Assembly (NCBI RefSeq): GCF_000466985.1
Contig: NZ_BATC01000006.1
Location: 26,808 to 90,807 of the forward strand
Reading direction: 5' to 3'
From: Brevundimonas abyssalis TAR-001
GTDB taxonomy: Bacteria > Pseudomonadota > Alphaproteobacteria > Caulobacterales > Caulobacteraceae
DNA length: 64,000 bases
Shown here: in pieces, positions 36,328 to 44,598 of the stretch
Numbering within the stretch: the stretch's first letter is position 1
Layout of the letters: the number at the start of each line of letters is the position of its first letter
Translations under genes and position numbers: made by a program
Notes under the pieces: model-generated
The model's input: only the letters and a program-made list of their open reading frames with translations
What the model was told of the DNA's origin: nothing
Databases searched by the model: none

Positions 36328-36355
36328 AAACATATAAAGACATCCTTATATGTTT
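36328..36355. promoter_or_regulatory. Operator-like inverted repeat upstream of ahcY
   Basis: Perfect 10-bp inverted repeat AAACATATAA / TTATATGTTT with an 8-nt spacer, very AT-rich in this genome and 65 bp before ahcY. It fits an operator for a regulator of the methionine/SAH cycle, for example an ArsR-family SahR-type protein (inference). Confidence 0.6.
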
Positions 36356-36419
36356 GTTGCCCCGCGCGCCCTGGACCGCTATAGCGCGCTCAAACCTTCA
36401 AGACACGTCAGGAACGAAC

Positions 36420-37811
36420 ATGGTCGACTACATCGTCCGCGATATCTCCCTCGCCGACTGGGGCAACAAGGAGATCGAGATCGCCGAAACCGAAATGCCG
36501 GGCCTGATGGCCCTGCGTGAGGAATACGGCAAGGCCCAGCCCCTCAAGGGCGCGCGCATCGCCGGCTCGCTGCACATGACGATCCAGACCGCCGTGCTGA
36601 TCCAGACGCTGGAAGCCCTGGGCGCCGACGTGCGCTGGGCCTCGTGCAACATCTATTCGACCCAGGACCACGCCGCCGCCGCCATCGCCGCGTCCGGCAC
36701 CCCGGTGTTCGCCACCAAGGGCGAGACCCTGGAAGAGTACTGGGACTACGCCCACAAGATCTTCGAATGGTCCGACGGCGGCTATCCCAACCTGATCCTG
36801 GACGACGGCGGCGACGCCACCCTGCTGACCGTGCTGGGCCCCAAGGCCGAGAAGGACGCCTCGGTTCTGGACAATCCCCAGAACGAGGAAGAGGAAGCCC
36901 TGTTCGGCGTCATGAAGCGGTACCTGAAGGAGAAGCCCGGCTTCTATTCGGCCATTCGCGACGCCATCAAGGGCGTGTCCGAGGAAACCACCACCGGCGT
37001 GCACCGCCTGTACGAGCTGGCCAAGAAGGGCGAGCTTCCGTACCCGGCCATCAACGTCAACGACAGCGTCACCAAGTCCAAGTTCGACAACCTGTACGGC
37101 TGTCGCGAGTCGCTGGTGGACGCCATCCGCCGCGGCACCGACGTGATGCTGTCGGGCAAGGTGGCCGTGGTCTGCGGCTACGGCGACGTGGGCAAGGGCT
37201 CGGCCGCCTCGCTGCGCCAGGGCGGCGCCCGGGTCATCGTCACCGAGATCGACCCCATCTGCGCCCTGCAGGCGGCCATGGAAGGCTATGACGTCCAGAC
37301 CCTGGACGACGTGTGCGACAAGGCCGACATCTTCGTCACCGCCACCGGCAACAAGGACGTGATCACCGTCGATCACATGCGCCGGATGAAGATGAACGCC
37401 ATTGTCTGCAACATCGGCCACTTCGATTCCGAGATTCAGGTCGCGGGCCTGAAGAACATGAAGTGGGACGAGATCAAGCCGCAGGTGGACCACATCGAGT
37501 TCCCGAACGGCAACAAGATCATCCTGCTGTCCAAGGGGCGTCTGGTGAACCTGGGCAACGCCACGGGCCACCCGTCCTTCGTCATGTCGGCGTCCTTCAC
37601 CAACCAGACCCTGGCCCAGATCGAGCTGCACACCAATCTGTCGGCCTACGAGAACCAGGTCTACGTCCTGCCCAAGCACCTGGACGAGAAGGTCGCGGCC
37701 CTGCACCTGGACAAGCTGGGCGCCAGGCTGACCGTCCTGAGCAAGGAGCAGTCCGACTACATCGGCGTGCCGACCGAGGGCCCGTTCAAGCCGGACCACT
37801 ACCGCTACTGA
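36420..37811 (+). CDS. ahcY: Adenosylhomocysteinase
   Basis: 463 residues from the ATG at 36420. Signature segments include [16 protein letters not shown], the NAD-binding [18 protein letters not shown], and the C-terminal [10 protein letters not shown]. It cleaves S-adenosylhomocysteine to homocysteine and adenosine, relieving inhibition of methyltransferases. The length includes the roughly 40-residue insertion normal in bacterial forms. A strong terminator follows and an AT-rich palindrome precedes it. Confidence 0.97.
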   Translation: MVDYIVRDISLADWGNKEIEIAETEMPGLMALREEYGKAQPLKGARIAGSLHMTIQTAVLIQTLEALGADVRWASCNIYSTQDHAAAAIAASGTPVFATKGETLEEYWDYAHKIFEWSDGGYPNLILDDGGDATLLTVLGPKAEKDASVLDNPQNEEEEALFGVMKRYLKEKPGFYSAIRDAIKGVSEETTTGVHRLYELAKKGELPYPAINVNDSVTKSKFDNLYGCRESLVDAIRRGTDVMLSGKVAVVCGYGDVGKGSAASLRQGGARVIVTEIDPICALQAAMEGYDVQTLDDVCDKADIFVTATGNKDVITVDHMRRMKMNAIVCNIGHFDSEIQVAGLKNMKWDEIKPQVDHIEFPNGNKIILLSKGRLVNLGNATGHPSFVMSASFTNQTLAQIELHTNLSAYENQVYVLPKHLDEKVAALHLDKLGARLTVLSKEQSDYIGVPTEGPFKPDHYRY

Positions 37812-37830
37812 TCCATGTGATCGATTTTGC

Positions 37831-37865
37831 AAAAGGCCCGCCCCTCCACAGGGCGGGCCTTTTTT
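37831..37865 (+). terminator. Rho-independent terminator after ahcY
   Basis: AAGGCCCGCCC pairs with GGGCGGGCCTT around a CTCCACA loop, ending in a T-run at 37860-37865. Also usable in reverse for the opposing OmpA-like gene. Confidence 0.95.
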
Positions 37866-37879
37866 CTATGGAGCTTTGC

Positions 37880-38329
37880 CTATCGGGGCCGGGCGTGGAT
37901 GACGATCTCGGTGCGCCGCCGCAGGGGCTCGGACAGGCCGCCGTCGGTGGTCGCCCCCGCATCGCCGCCCGCCGACAGGGTGAAGGTGGGGCTGGGCCAT
38001 CCGGCCTCGATCAGGGCGTCCGCCACCGCCCGCGCCCGCCGCTCGGACAGGGTCTGGTTGCTGGCGGAGTCGCCCGTCGAGCTGGCCAGGCCGATCACGT
38101 CCACGCCCTCGACCCGGCAGCCCTGCAGCCGCTCGCCGGTCAGGGCGATCAGCTCCTGCGCCGGCCGCGCGATGCGCGCCTCGCCTTCCTCGAAATAGAT
38201 GTCCAGCCGCTGCTCGGTGCAGCCCGCCGTGTCCGCAATCAGCTCTGACCGGTCCCAAAGCCCGTTCGCGCCGCAGCCCGAAACCACGAGAGCCGCCACC
38301 GCCGCCGCCGCAATCCTGAAACGCATCAT
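37880..38329 (-). CDS. OmpA-family lipoprotein
   Basis: 149 residues. Lipobox VSGC with lipidated Cys at 19. The C-terminal OmpA-like peptidoglycan-binding fold is recognisable: LDIYFEEGEARIARPAQELI, VIGLASSTGDSASNQTLSERRARAV and RRTEIVIHARP. It probably tethers the outer membrane to peptidoglycan; shorter than classic Pal. Confidence 0.8.
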   Translation of the reverse strand: MMRFRIAAAAVAALVVSGCGANGLWDRSELIADTAGCTEQRLDIYFEEGEARIARPAQELIALTGERLQGCRVEGVDVIGLASSTGDSASNQTLSERRARAVADALIEAGWPSPTFTLSAGGDAGATTDGGLSEPLRRRTEIVIHARPR

Positions 38330-38355
38330 CTGTCCCCTCCCAAATCTTCCCCATG

Positions 38356-38387
38356 AAAAAGGGCGGCCCGCGTCGGGACCGCCCTTT
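38356..38387 (-). terminator. Rho-independent terminator for glycine-zipper gene
   Basis: On the minus strand, AAAGGGCGG pairs with CCGCCCTTT and runs into T5 (38356-38360). Confidence 0.85.
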
Positions 38388-38417
38388 CACCCGTTTCACC
38401 CGAAGGTCTGAAACAGC

Positions 38418-38743
38418 CTACCAGCGGACGCGCGTGCCATCTTCCCAATAGCACTCGGTCTGCCGGTTGTCGTAGCAGTAGTAGTACTGGCCGTTGGCGG
38501 CGCGATAGCGCTGCTGATTGTTGCGGTCCTGGGACGAGCCCCGGATCGCGCCGACGGCGCCCCGATGGCCGCACCGGCCACGGTGGCTTCGGTGTTGCCG
38601 CCGATGATCTGTCCTGCAGCCGCGCCGATAGCAGCGCCGATGGCGCCCTGGCGAACGGTCTGATTGGTGTTGCCGTACGGGTCGCTGGCGCAGGCGCTGG
38701 CCAGCAAGCCGGCTCCTGCAATCGCGATCATGATCTTTTTCAT
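38418..38743 (-). CDS. Glycine-zipper lipoprotein (split by an apparent 1-base deletion)
   Basis: The start frame gives MKKIMIAIAGAGLLASACAS (lipobox SAC) and a Gly-zipper run QGAIGAAIGAAAGQIIGG, AGAAIG. At about 38553 one base appears lost; a shifted frame continues with a Gln/Asn/Tyr-rich tail (NNQQRYRAANGQYYYCYDN) and ends YWEDGTRVRW. The span is 326 nt, one base short of a codon multiple; about 108 aa repaired. Family members are outer-membrane-associated proteins of unclear role. Confidence 0.75.
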
Positions 38744-38919
38744 TGGATGTCCCTTCGGTCCGAGTAAGTCGCCCCCGAGGCGAGAACGCTGGATTACCGC
38801 TCCGGTTCCCTGACTATGATTGTGGTTAAGGTTGCGTTAAACATTTCATCAGGATCGTCTCAGGCGGTCCGAGGTGTTCTGCGGCGCGGCGACGCGGCGT
38901 GTTGAATAGGGGGCTTTTC

Positions 38920-39270
38920 ATGCGTTTTTCCGAACCTGTCCGTATGGCTGACGACGATGGTGGCCCTGTCTGGGCGCGCAGCAAGCGTCGTCGCGGCGGT
39001 CCGCCGGTGGTGGGCTTCATCATCACCCTGCTGGCGTTGTTCGGCGCCCTGACGGCGGTCCTGGGCATCAAGGAGCGGTCCGTAGCCGAGGGTGGAGCCA
39101 TGATCGACGGTTGGATCACGGCCGGTTGGGAGCAGATCAAGGACATCACCGGCCAGGCCGATGAGGCGACCGATGAGGCCCTTGCGGAAACCGCCGACGC
39201 CGCGGGCCGCGCCGGCGCCGCGCTCGGCGAGGGCGCTGAAGAGGCCGCCCAGGCGCTTCAGTCCGACTAA
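38920..39270 (+). CDS. Single-pass membrane protein, hypothetical
   Basis: 116 residues from the ATG at 38920 with AGGGGG upstream (a GTG at 38899 is possible). One membrane segment (PPVVGFIITLLALFGALTAVLGI) is followed by an acidic, Ala-rich helical tail (ATDEALAETADAAGRAGAALGEGAEEAAQAL). No family is recognised. Confidence 0.6.
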   Translation: MRFSEPVRMADDDGGPVWARSKRRRGGPPVVGFIITLLALFGALTAVLGIKERSVAEGGAMIDGWITAGWEQIKDITGQADEATDEALAETADAAGRAGAALGEGAEEAAQALQSD

Positions 39271-39350
39271 GTCTGGTTGGTCGGCGCGTCTGTCCGGCCA
39301 TGCGCCGGAGTTGAAGCTGGAACGCGGGCGCGCGTCGGCGTTCGGCCCGG

Positions 39351-40309
39351 ATGACAGACACTTTGGGCGCGCCGCCCGAAAAGCAGTTGCCGGAAGACAG
39401 TGGGGCGACCGAGCGCCGCCCCATGACCTGCCACGCGCCGATCAAGCGCGTGGTGGTTCTGGTCAACCCCATGTCCGGCGGTGTCGGCGCCAATGCGGCG
39501 GCGGAAGCCCAGGATCTGATGGCGGGCTTCGCCTGTGAATCCGAGGTGGTGCTGCTGGAAGGCGAGGACATGGCCCGGACCATCGACAAGGTCCTGTCCG
39601 GCGACGCGGATCTCGTGGTGGTGCTGGCCGGCGACGGCACGGCCCGGGCCGTGGCGTCGCGCGCCGGCCCGGACGGGCCTCTGGTGGCGCCATTGCCGGG
39701 GGGGACCATGAACATGCTGCCCAAGGCGCTCTACGGCACGACGGACTGGAAGAAGGCGCTCAGCGTCATCCTCGAGGACGGCGAGCCGCAGTATGTGTCC
39801 GGGGGCGAGGTGGACGGCAACGCCTTCTACTGCGCCGCCATCCTGGGCGCGCCGGCCCTGTGGGCGCCAGCCCGCGAGGCGCTGCGCGGCGGCGAGTTGA
39901 AACTGGCCATGACCCATGCGCGCCGCGCCTGGCGTCGGGCGTTCTCGGGCCGCATCCGCTTCGACCTGGACGGTGGTCCGCACCAGCGGGCCGAGGCCTG
40001 GTGCTGATCAGCCCGATGATCTCGCGCGCCCTTGAGGAGCCTGTGGGTCTGGAGGCCGCGGCCATGAATCCCCACGACGCATCCGATGCCTTTCGCCTGG
40101 CGGCCCACGCCCTGTTCGACGACTGGCGCCACGATCCGGCGGTCAAGACCAAGCCGGCCCGCCGGATTCGCGTCTCGGCGCGCTCCCGGGTCCCGGCGGT
40201 CCTGGACGGCGAGCCTATCCTGCTGCCGGCCGACAGCACGGTGAAGTTCCTGCCCAAGGCCTTCCGCGCCCTGGCCCCGCGCCCGCCCGCCGCCGAGGAC
40301 ACGGTTTGA
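39351..40309 (+). CDS. Diacylglycerol kinase-like protein (split by an apparent 1-base deletion)
   Basis: Frame 1 has the DAGK/LCB5 motifs VVVLVNPMSGGVGANA, LAGDGTARAVASRA and PLPGGTMNMLPKALYG. Near 39993 the frame slips (GAGGCCTGGTGCTG where GAGGCCGTGGTGCTG is expected), and a second frame continues LISPMISRALEEPVGLEAAA to VKFLPKAFRALAPRPP. Length is 959 nt, one base short; about 319 aa repaired. It would phosphorylate a lipid such as diacylglycerol at the membrane. A metallophosphatase follows after 7 bp. Confidence 0.82.
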
Positions 40310-40316
40310 TGGCGCG

Positions 40317-41132
40317 ATGCACGGCAACCAGCGCCTGATGGGCCGAGTCCTCCAGTTCTCCGACGTTCATTTCGGCCGTGAGCACGCGGACGCCGCCGCC
40401 GCTGCGGTGGACTACGCCCACGCCACCCCGAACGACCTGGTCCTGATCACCGGCGACATCACCCAGAACGGCTACAGGGTCGAGTTCGACGCCGCCGCGC
40501 GCTGGATCAAGGCCATGCCGGACCCGGTCTTCGTCACGGTCGGCAATCACGACGTGCCCTACTGGAACGTGCTGGACCGGCTGTTCTGGCCCTGGCGGCG
40601 GTTCGAGCGCGCCACGGGCCACCCGGCCCACGACCACGAGTTCCGCAGCGACGGCTTGATGGTCCGCGGCGTCACCACCGCGCGCGGCTGGCAGGCGCGG
40701 CTGAACTGGTCCAAGGGCGTCATCGACCTGGACCAGACCCGGCGCGCGGCCCAGGCCCTGCGCGATGCGCCCCGGAGCGCCCTGCGCATCCTGGCCTGTC
40801 ACCATCCGCTGGTGGAGATGATCGGCACCCCCATGACCGGCGACGTCATCAGGGGCGAGGACGCGGCGCACATCTTCGCCGAGGCGGGCGTCGACCTCAT
40901 CACAACCGGCCACACTCACCAGCCCTTCGCCCTGCCGCTGCAGGCGGGCGATCAATTCTCCTACGCCGTGGGATGCGGGACTTTGTCACACCGCGAGCGC
41001 GGCGCGCCCCCCAGTTTCAACCGCATCGACTGGAATGAAGACGTGGTCACCGTCACCGCCATGGCGTGGGAGAAGGGCGCCTTCGTCGACAGCCGCGCCT
41101 GGACTCTCCCCCGTCGCGGCGGGGCAAAATAA
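40317..41132 (+). CDS. Calcineurin-like metallophosphoesterase
   Basis: 271 residues. The dimetal motifs are in order: FSDVHFG (DxH), LITGDITQNG (GDxxxx), VGNHDVP (GNHD), ACHHPL, and TGHTHQP (GHxH). This is the YfcE/cAMP-phosphodiesterase/LpxH-like group. It sits directly after the lipid kinase-like gene, so action on a lipid or nucleotide-lipid is possible but unproven. A perfect terminator follows. Confidence 0.87.
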   Translation: MHGNQRLMGRVLQFSDVHFGREHADAAAAAVDYAHATPNDLVLITGDITQNGYRVEFDAAARWIKAMPDPVFVTVGNHDVPYWNVLDRLFWPWRRFERATGHPAHDHEFRSDGLMVRGVTTARGWQARLNWSKGVIDLDQTRRAAQALRDAPRSALRILACHHPLVEMIGTPMTGDVIRGEDAAHIFAEAGVDLITTGHTHQPFALPLQAGDQFSYAVGCGTLSHRERGAPPSFNRIDWNEDVVTVTAMAWEKGAFVDSRAWTLPRRGGAK

Positions 41133-41163
41133 AAGGCCGCGGGAGCGATCCCGCGGCCTTCCT
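41133..41163. terminator. Rho-independent terminator, bidirectional
   Basis: Perfect 12-bp stem AAGGCCGCGGGA / TCCCGCGGCCTT with a GCGA loop, with A and T flanks serving both converging genes. Confidence 0.9.
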
Positions 41164-41182
41164 TGTGACGATTGGCGGTCGT

Positions 41183-41359
41183 CTAGACTCTCGGCCCTCG
41201 TCCTCGCAGCCCGCCCGCAACCAGGGCGATGACGAAGAGGATGATGGCGATGACGGCGATGAATTTGGCGATCTCGAACGAGAAGTTCGCGATGCCGCCA
41301 AAGCCCAGCACTGCGGCGATCAGGGCGATCACCAAGAAAATTATGGCCCAACGAATCAT
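41183..41359 (-). CDS. ytjA: DUF1328 / YtjA family small membrane protein
   Basis: 58 residues: MIRWAIIFLVIALIAAVLGFGGIANFSFEIAKF, then IIAILFVIALVAGG-type second helix. Two membrane segments with the conserved GFGGIA turn identify the family. Start chosen at 41359. Function unknown; often stress-induced. Confidence 0.88.
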   Translation of the reverse strand: MIRWAIIFLVIALIAAVLGFGGIANFSFEIAKFIAVIAIILFVIALVAGGLRGRGPRV

Positions 41360-41450
41360 GGGTGGCGCCTCCGAAGCGGTTTTCAATTCAAAGGTCGCGA
41401 CCTCGCGCCGGACCTGAGCTCTCAACGCTTCGCCAGCGTCACTGTTCCAA

Positions 41451-41840
41451 TCAGCGACGCCGTCCGCGACTGCTCTCGGTAAAGACCGCCGCGACCATGG
41501 AGGCCAGCGCCGGATTTCTCAGGAAGATCCATCCGCCGGCCAGCGCGGCCACGGTGGCCAGCACGGGCCTGTTGCGGAACAGGACGAAGGCCCGCTGCCC
41601 CAGACCCGCCGGTTCCTCCTCCTCCTCATCGTCGCCCTTCGCCTTGTTCAGGAAGGTCACGGCGATGATCAGCGCCCCAACGGCGGCGACCGCCGCCGTG
41701 ATTGCGGCGGCCGCAGCGGCGGGAACCACCATCAGCAGCAGATAGAAGAGCGTCGCCCCCAGGGCCACGATGGCCACGAAGACGCAGGCGACGGCGATCG
41801 CCGCCGCCACCACTTTGTCGACCAACCCCTTGCCAGGCAT
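41451..41840 (-). CDS. YqjE-like membrane protein
   Basis: 129 residues with two to three hydrophobic segments (VVAAAIAVACVFVAIVALGATLFYLLL and AAAAITAAVAAVGALIIAVTFL) separated from a C-terminal one by an acidic DDEEEEE linker. It begins at the stop of the ElaB/YqjD-type gene, matching the yqjD-yqjE order of enteric bacteria. Function unknown. Confidence 0.7.
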   Translation of the reverse strand: MPGKGLVDKVVAAAIAVACVFVAIVALGATLFYLLLMVVPAAAAAAITAAVAAVGALIIAVTFLNKAKGDDEEEEEPAGLGQRAFVLFRNRPVLATVAALAGGWIFLRNPALASMVAAVFTESSRGRRR

Positions 41841-42184
41841 CAGCGGCGCCGGCCGGCCAGCAGAAGACCGAGCACCACGCCCACGCCGAGGGCGATGGCG
41901 GTGGACTGCACGGGACGCTCCTGAACGCGCTCGACCAGGGCGCGCTGCGCCTCGTCCAGCCGCTCGGCGGCGTCGTCATAATATTCCCGGCCGCGAACGC
42001 GGGCCTGGTCGTAGTAGTCGCGGGCGCGTTCGCGCACCTCGTCAGACTTGGCCCGCACGCGGGCTTCGGTCTCGGCGGCGATCTCACGCAGACGGGCGCT
42101 TTCCTCGCGCGCGCCGACCTTGAGGTCGTCCTTGAGGGTCTTCAGGTCGTTCTTGATGTCTTCCCGGGCCTTTGTGGTGGCCAT
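41840..42184 (-). CDS. ElaB/YqjD/DUF883 family ribosome- and membrane-associated protein
   Basis: 114 residues. A long charged helix (REDIKNDLKTLKDDLKVGAR, then RAKSDEVRERARDYYDQARVRGREYYDDAAERL) ends in a C-terminal anchor STAIALGVGVVLGLLLAGRRR. This is the architecture of YqjD/ElaB, tail-anchored stationary-phase proteins that bind ribosomes in Escherichia coli. First gene of a pair. Confidence 0.85.
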   Translation of the reverse strand: MATTKAREDIKNDLKTLKDDLKVGAREESARLREIAAETEARVRAKSDEVRERARDYYDQARVRGREYYDDAAERLDEAQRALVERVQERPVQSTAIALGVGVVLGLLLAGRRR

Positions 42185-42296
42185 GATGCGCTCTCCGGCT
42201 AGCTTGGCGGTAAAATGAGAATAGGTACCCCGTCATCGCAACGCCAGAGGGGATGAGGGGTTCCGCCACAACGCCGGGCGACGTAAGGACGCAGGC

Positions 42297-42974
42297 ATGA
42301 CCTGGCTGTTCGATCCACCCGCCTCCGTCGCCCTGCCCATCCTCGGCCGTGATGCGCGCTTTCCCGTCCGCCGCATCCTGTGCGTGGGCCAGAACTACGC
42401 CGCCCACGCCCGCGAGATGGGCGCCGACCCCGCGCGCGAGGCGCCGTTCTTCTTCTCCAAGCCCCGCGACGCCCTGATCACCGGGGCGGACGTGCCGTTC
42501 CCCTCCGCCACGGACAACCTTCACCATGAGGTGGAGCTGGTCTGCGCCATCGGCGGCGAGGGCGCGGATCTCGCGCCCGGCGCGGCGGCGGACCTGATCA
42601 TCGGCTGGGCAGTCGGCGTCGACCTGACCCGTCGCGACATCCAGGCCGAGGCCAAGTCCCGGGGTCGGCCCTGGGACGCGTCCAAGGGATTCGACCATTC
42701 CGCCCCGTGCGGCCCCCTGACCCTGGGCGCCCTGCCGAGCCCGGCCGGAGCCGTCGCCCTGACCGTGAACGGCCGGCCCCGCCAGTCCTCTCGCCTCGAC
42801 CAGATGATCTGGAGCCCCGCAGAGGTGGTGGCCGAGGCCTCGCGCCTGTGGCGGCTCATGCCCGGCGACCTGATCTTCACCGGCACGCCCGAGGGCGTCG
42901 GCCCCGTCGTGCGCGGCGACCGGGTCGAGGCGACGATCGAGGGGCTGGCGCCGCTGGCCTTCACCCTGACCTGA
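42297..42974 (+). CDS. Fumarylacetoacetate hydrolase-family protein (fumarylpyruvate hydrolase type)
   Basis: 225 residues. FAH-fold motifs: RILCVGQNYAAHAREMGA, HHEVELVCAIGG (ExE metal ligands), GWAVGVDLTRRDIQ, and the C-terminal PGDLIFTGTPEGVGPV. The short single-domain length fits fumarylpyruvate/acylpyruvate hydrolases. It is followed after 11 bp by maleylacetoacetate isomerase, so the pair handles an aromatic ring-cleavage product (gentisate or homogentisate route; which one is not decided by sequence). Confidence 0.88.
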   Translation: MTWLFDPPASVALPILGRDARFPVRRILCVGQNYAAHAREMGADPAREAPFFFSKPRDALITGADVPFPSATDNLHHEVELVCAIGGEGADLAPGAAADLIIGWAVGVDLTRRDIQAEAKSRGRPWDASKGFDHSAPCGPLTLGALPSPAGAVALTVNGRPRQSSRLDQMIWSPAEVVAEASRLWRLMPGDLIFTGTPEGVGPVVRGDRVEATIEGLAPLAFTLT

Positions 42975-42985
42975 AGAGGCCGATC

Positions 42986-43624
42986 ATGATCCTGCACGGC
43001 TACTGGCGCTCGGGCACCTCCTACCGCACCCGCATCGCCCTGAACCTGAAGGGCCTGTCCTATGAGCAGGCGGGCGTCGATCTCCGGACCGGGGCCCAGA
43101 AGAGCGAAGCCTACCTTTCCATGAATCCCCAGGGCCTTGTCCCGGCGCTGGAGACGGACGGCGCGGTCCTGACCCAGAGCCCCGCCATCCTCGAGTGGCT
43201 GGAGGAGGCGCATCCCGAACCGCCGCTTCTGCCGACAGATGCGGTCGCGCGCTCTCAGGTGCGGGCCATGGCGGCGCTGGTGGCCTGCGACATCCATCCG
43301 CTGAACAATCTGCGGGTGCTCAAGGCGCTGCGCGAAACCTTCGGCGCCGATCAGGACGCCGTGGACGCCTGGGCCGGGCGCTGGATCATCGCTGGGTTCG
43401 AGGCCCTGGAGGCCCTGATCGCCCGGCACGGCGAGGGCTGGTGTTTTGGCGACGCGCCCACCCTGGCGGACTGTTGCCTGATCCCGCAGGTCTATTCGGC
43501 GCGGCGGTTCAGCACGCCGCTGGACGCCTTTCCCCGCATCCTGGCCATCGCGGAAAAGGCGGCGGCGCACCCCGCCTTTGAGGCCGCCCATCCGGATCGC
43601 CAGCCGGACGCCGACCCCTCGTAA
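42986..43624 (+). CDS. maiA: Maleylacetoacetate / maleylpyruvate isomerase (zeta-class GST)
   Basis: 212 residues. The N-terminal thioredoxin-like domain has GYWRSGTSYRTRIALNLKGL, where SGTSYR is the zeta-GST active-site loop, and PQGLVPALETDG, LTQSPAILEWLEE for glutathione binding. The helical C-terminal domain has ACDIHPLNNLRVL. It isomerises the cis-dienoic ring-cleavage product before hydrolysis by the upstream FAH-family enzyme. Same operon. Confidence 0.92.
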   Translation: MILHGYWRSGTSYRTRIALNLKGLSYEQAGVDLRTGAQKSEAYLSMNPQGLVPALETDGAVLTQSPAILEWLEEAHPEPPLLPTDAVARSQVRAMAALVACDIHPLNNLRVLKALRETFGADQDAVDAWAGRWIIAGFEALEALIARHGEGWCFGDAPTLADCCLIPQVYSARRFSTPLDAFPRILAIAEKAAAHPAFEAAHPDRQPDADPS

Positions 43625-43644
43625 ACCCTGTCAGGTAAGGGTTT
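43623..43644. repeat. Short inverted repeat at the end of maiA
   Basis: AAACCCT (43623-43629) and AGGGTTT (43638-43644) with an 8-nt loop, overlapping the maiA stop codon and lying upstream of the next gene. Could be an operator or attenuator; no T-run follows. Confidence 0.4.
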
Positions 43645-43684
43645 GTAAAACTTCCGATCAGCGCTCCTTAAGCTTTGTGGGCGC

Positions 43685-44598
43685 ATGGTCCGTCCCGTGA
43701 CGTTTCAGGCTAGAACACGGACCGGCGCCGGACCGGCGTCCAGGCTCGCCCTCAATGTGCTGGGGGCGCCCGCCCATGGGCCGGGCCCTGCCTCGCGCGA
43801 GGAGCAGGTGCGCGCCCTCCTGCGCACCGCCGCCGACGGCGGCGTCGGTCTGGTGGCCACCCGCCCGGTCAGCGACACCGAGCGCCTGCTGGGCCAATGC
43901 TGGCCCTTCCCCAGTCCATTCCGGGTGACCGTCAGCACCGTCTCGGCGGCCGAGGGGCTGGACCGGGTCGAGGCCCGCGCCCGCCGTTCTCTCGAACGCA
44001 TGGGCCTGCCCCGCGGCGAGGCTGTCATGGTGTCGTCCGCCTCGGATCTGGCGGGCGCGGAAGGCCGCGCTCTCTGGGACCGGCTGGAGCGCCTGAGGGA
44101 CATGGGCCTGTTCCGCCGCATCGGCGTGTGCGCCCGGGTCGAGGACGGCCCTGAGTTGCTGGCGCGTCGTTTCCGCCCCGACATCGTGGAGCTGCCATGC
44201 AATCTGCTGGACCAGCGTGCGGAGGTCTCCGGCCTCATCGAGGGTCTGGCCGCCCATGAGGTTTCGGTTCAGCTGCGCTCCATCTTCGCCGGCGGGGTGC
44301 TGTTCGCGCCCCGCGAAGATCTGCCCGCCCATCTGGTGCGCGCCGGTTCGGGCGTGTCCCGGGCCCGCCGCAGCCTGGCCGAGAGCCGGGTCACCCCATG
44401 CAGGCCGCCCTGGCCTACGGCCTGATGCTGCCCGGGGTCGATACGGTGTCCGTCGGCGTGGCCTCAGCGGCCGAGCTGCGCGCCGTTCTGGCCGCCGCCC
44501 ACGCCCCCGCGCCGGATCTGGACTGGTCCGCCCTGGCCCTGGACGACCCGGCGACGCTCAGCGCCGCCGGGCCCCTGGCGGTCAGTAGCGCAGCCTGA
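43685..44598 (+). CDS. Degenerate aldo/keto reductase-like protein, possibly KidO-related (split by an apparent 1-base deletion)
   Basis: Frame 1 has LALNVLGAPAHGPGPA, DGGVGLVATRPVSDTERLLG and VELPCNLLDQRAEV. Near 44390 the frame slips (GGGTCACCCC where GGGTCGACCCC is expected), and the second frame continues MQAALAYGLMLPGVDTVSVGVASAAEL. Length is 914 nt, one base short; about 304 aa repaired. The catalytic Asp/Tyr region of real AKRs (DTAxxYGxSE) is replaced by VATRPVSDTE, so it is probably not a standard reductase. KidO, a Caulobacter cell-division regulator, is also an inactive AKR; that link is a hypothesis. The stop overlaps the convergent btuB gene by 17 bp. Confidence 0.6.

Noticed and set aside
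36121..36419. A SAM or SAH riboswitch before ahcY
   Set aside because: No consensus core or pseudoknot elements were found; the region holds a REP-like pair and a short palindrome instead.
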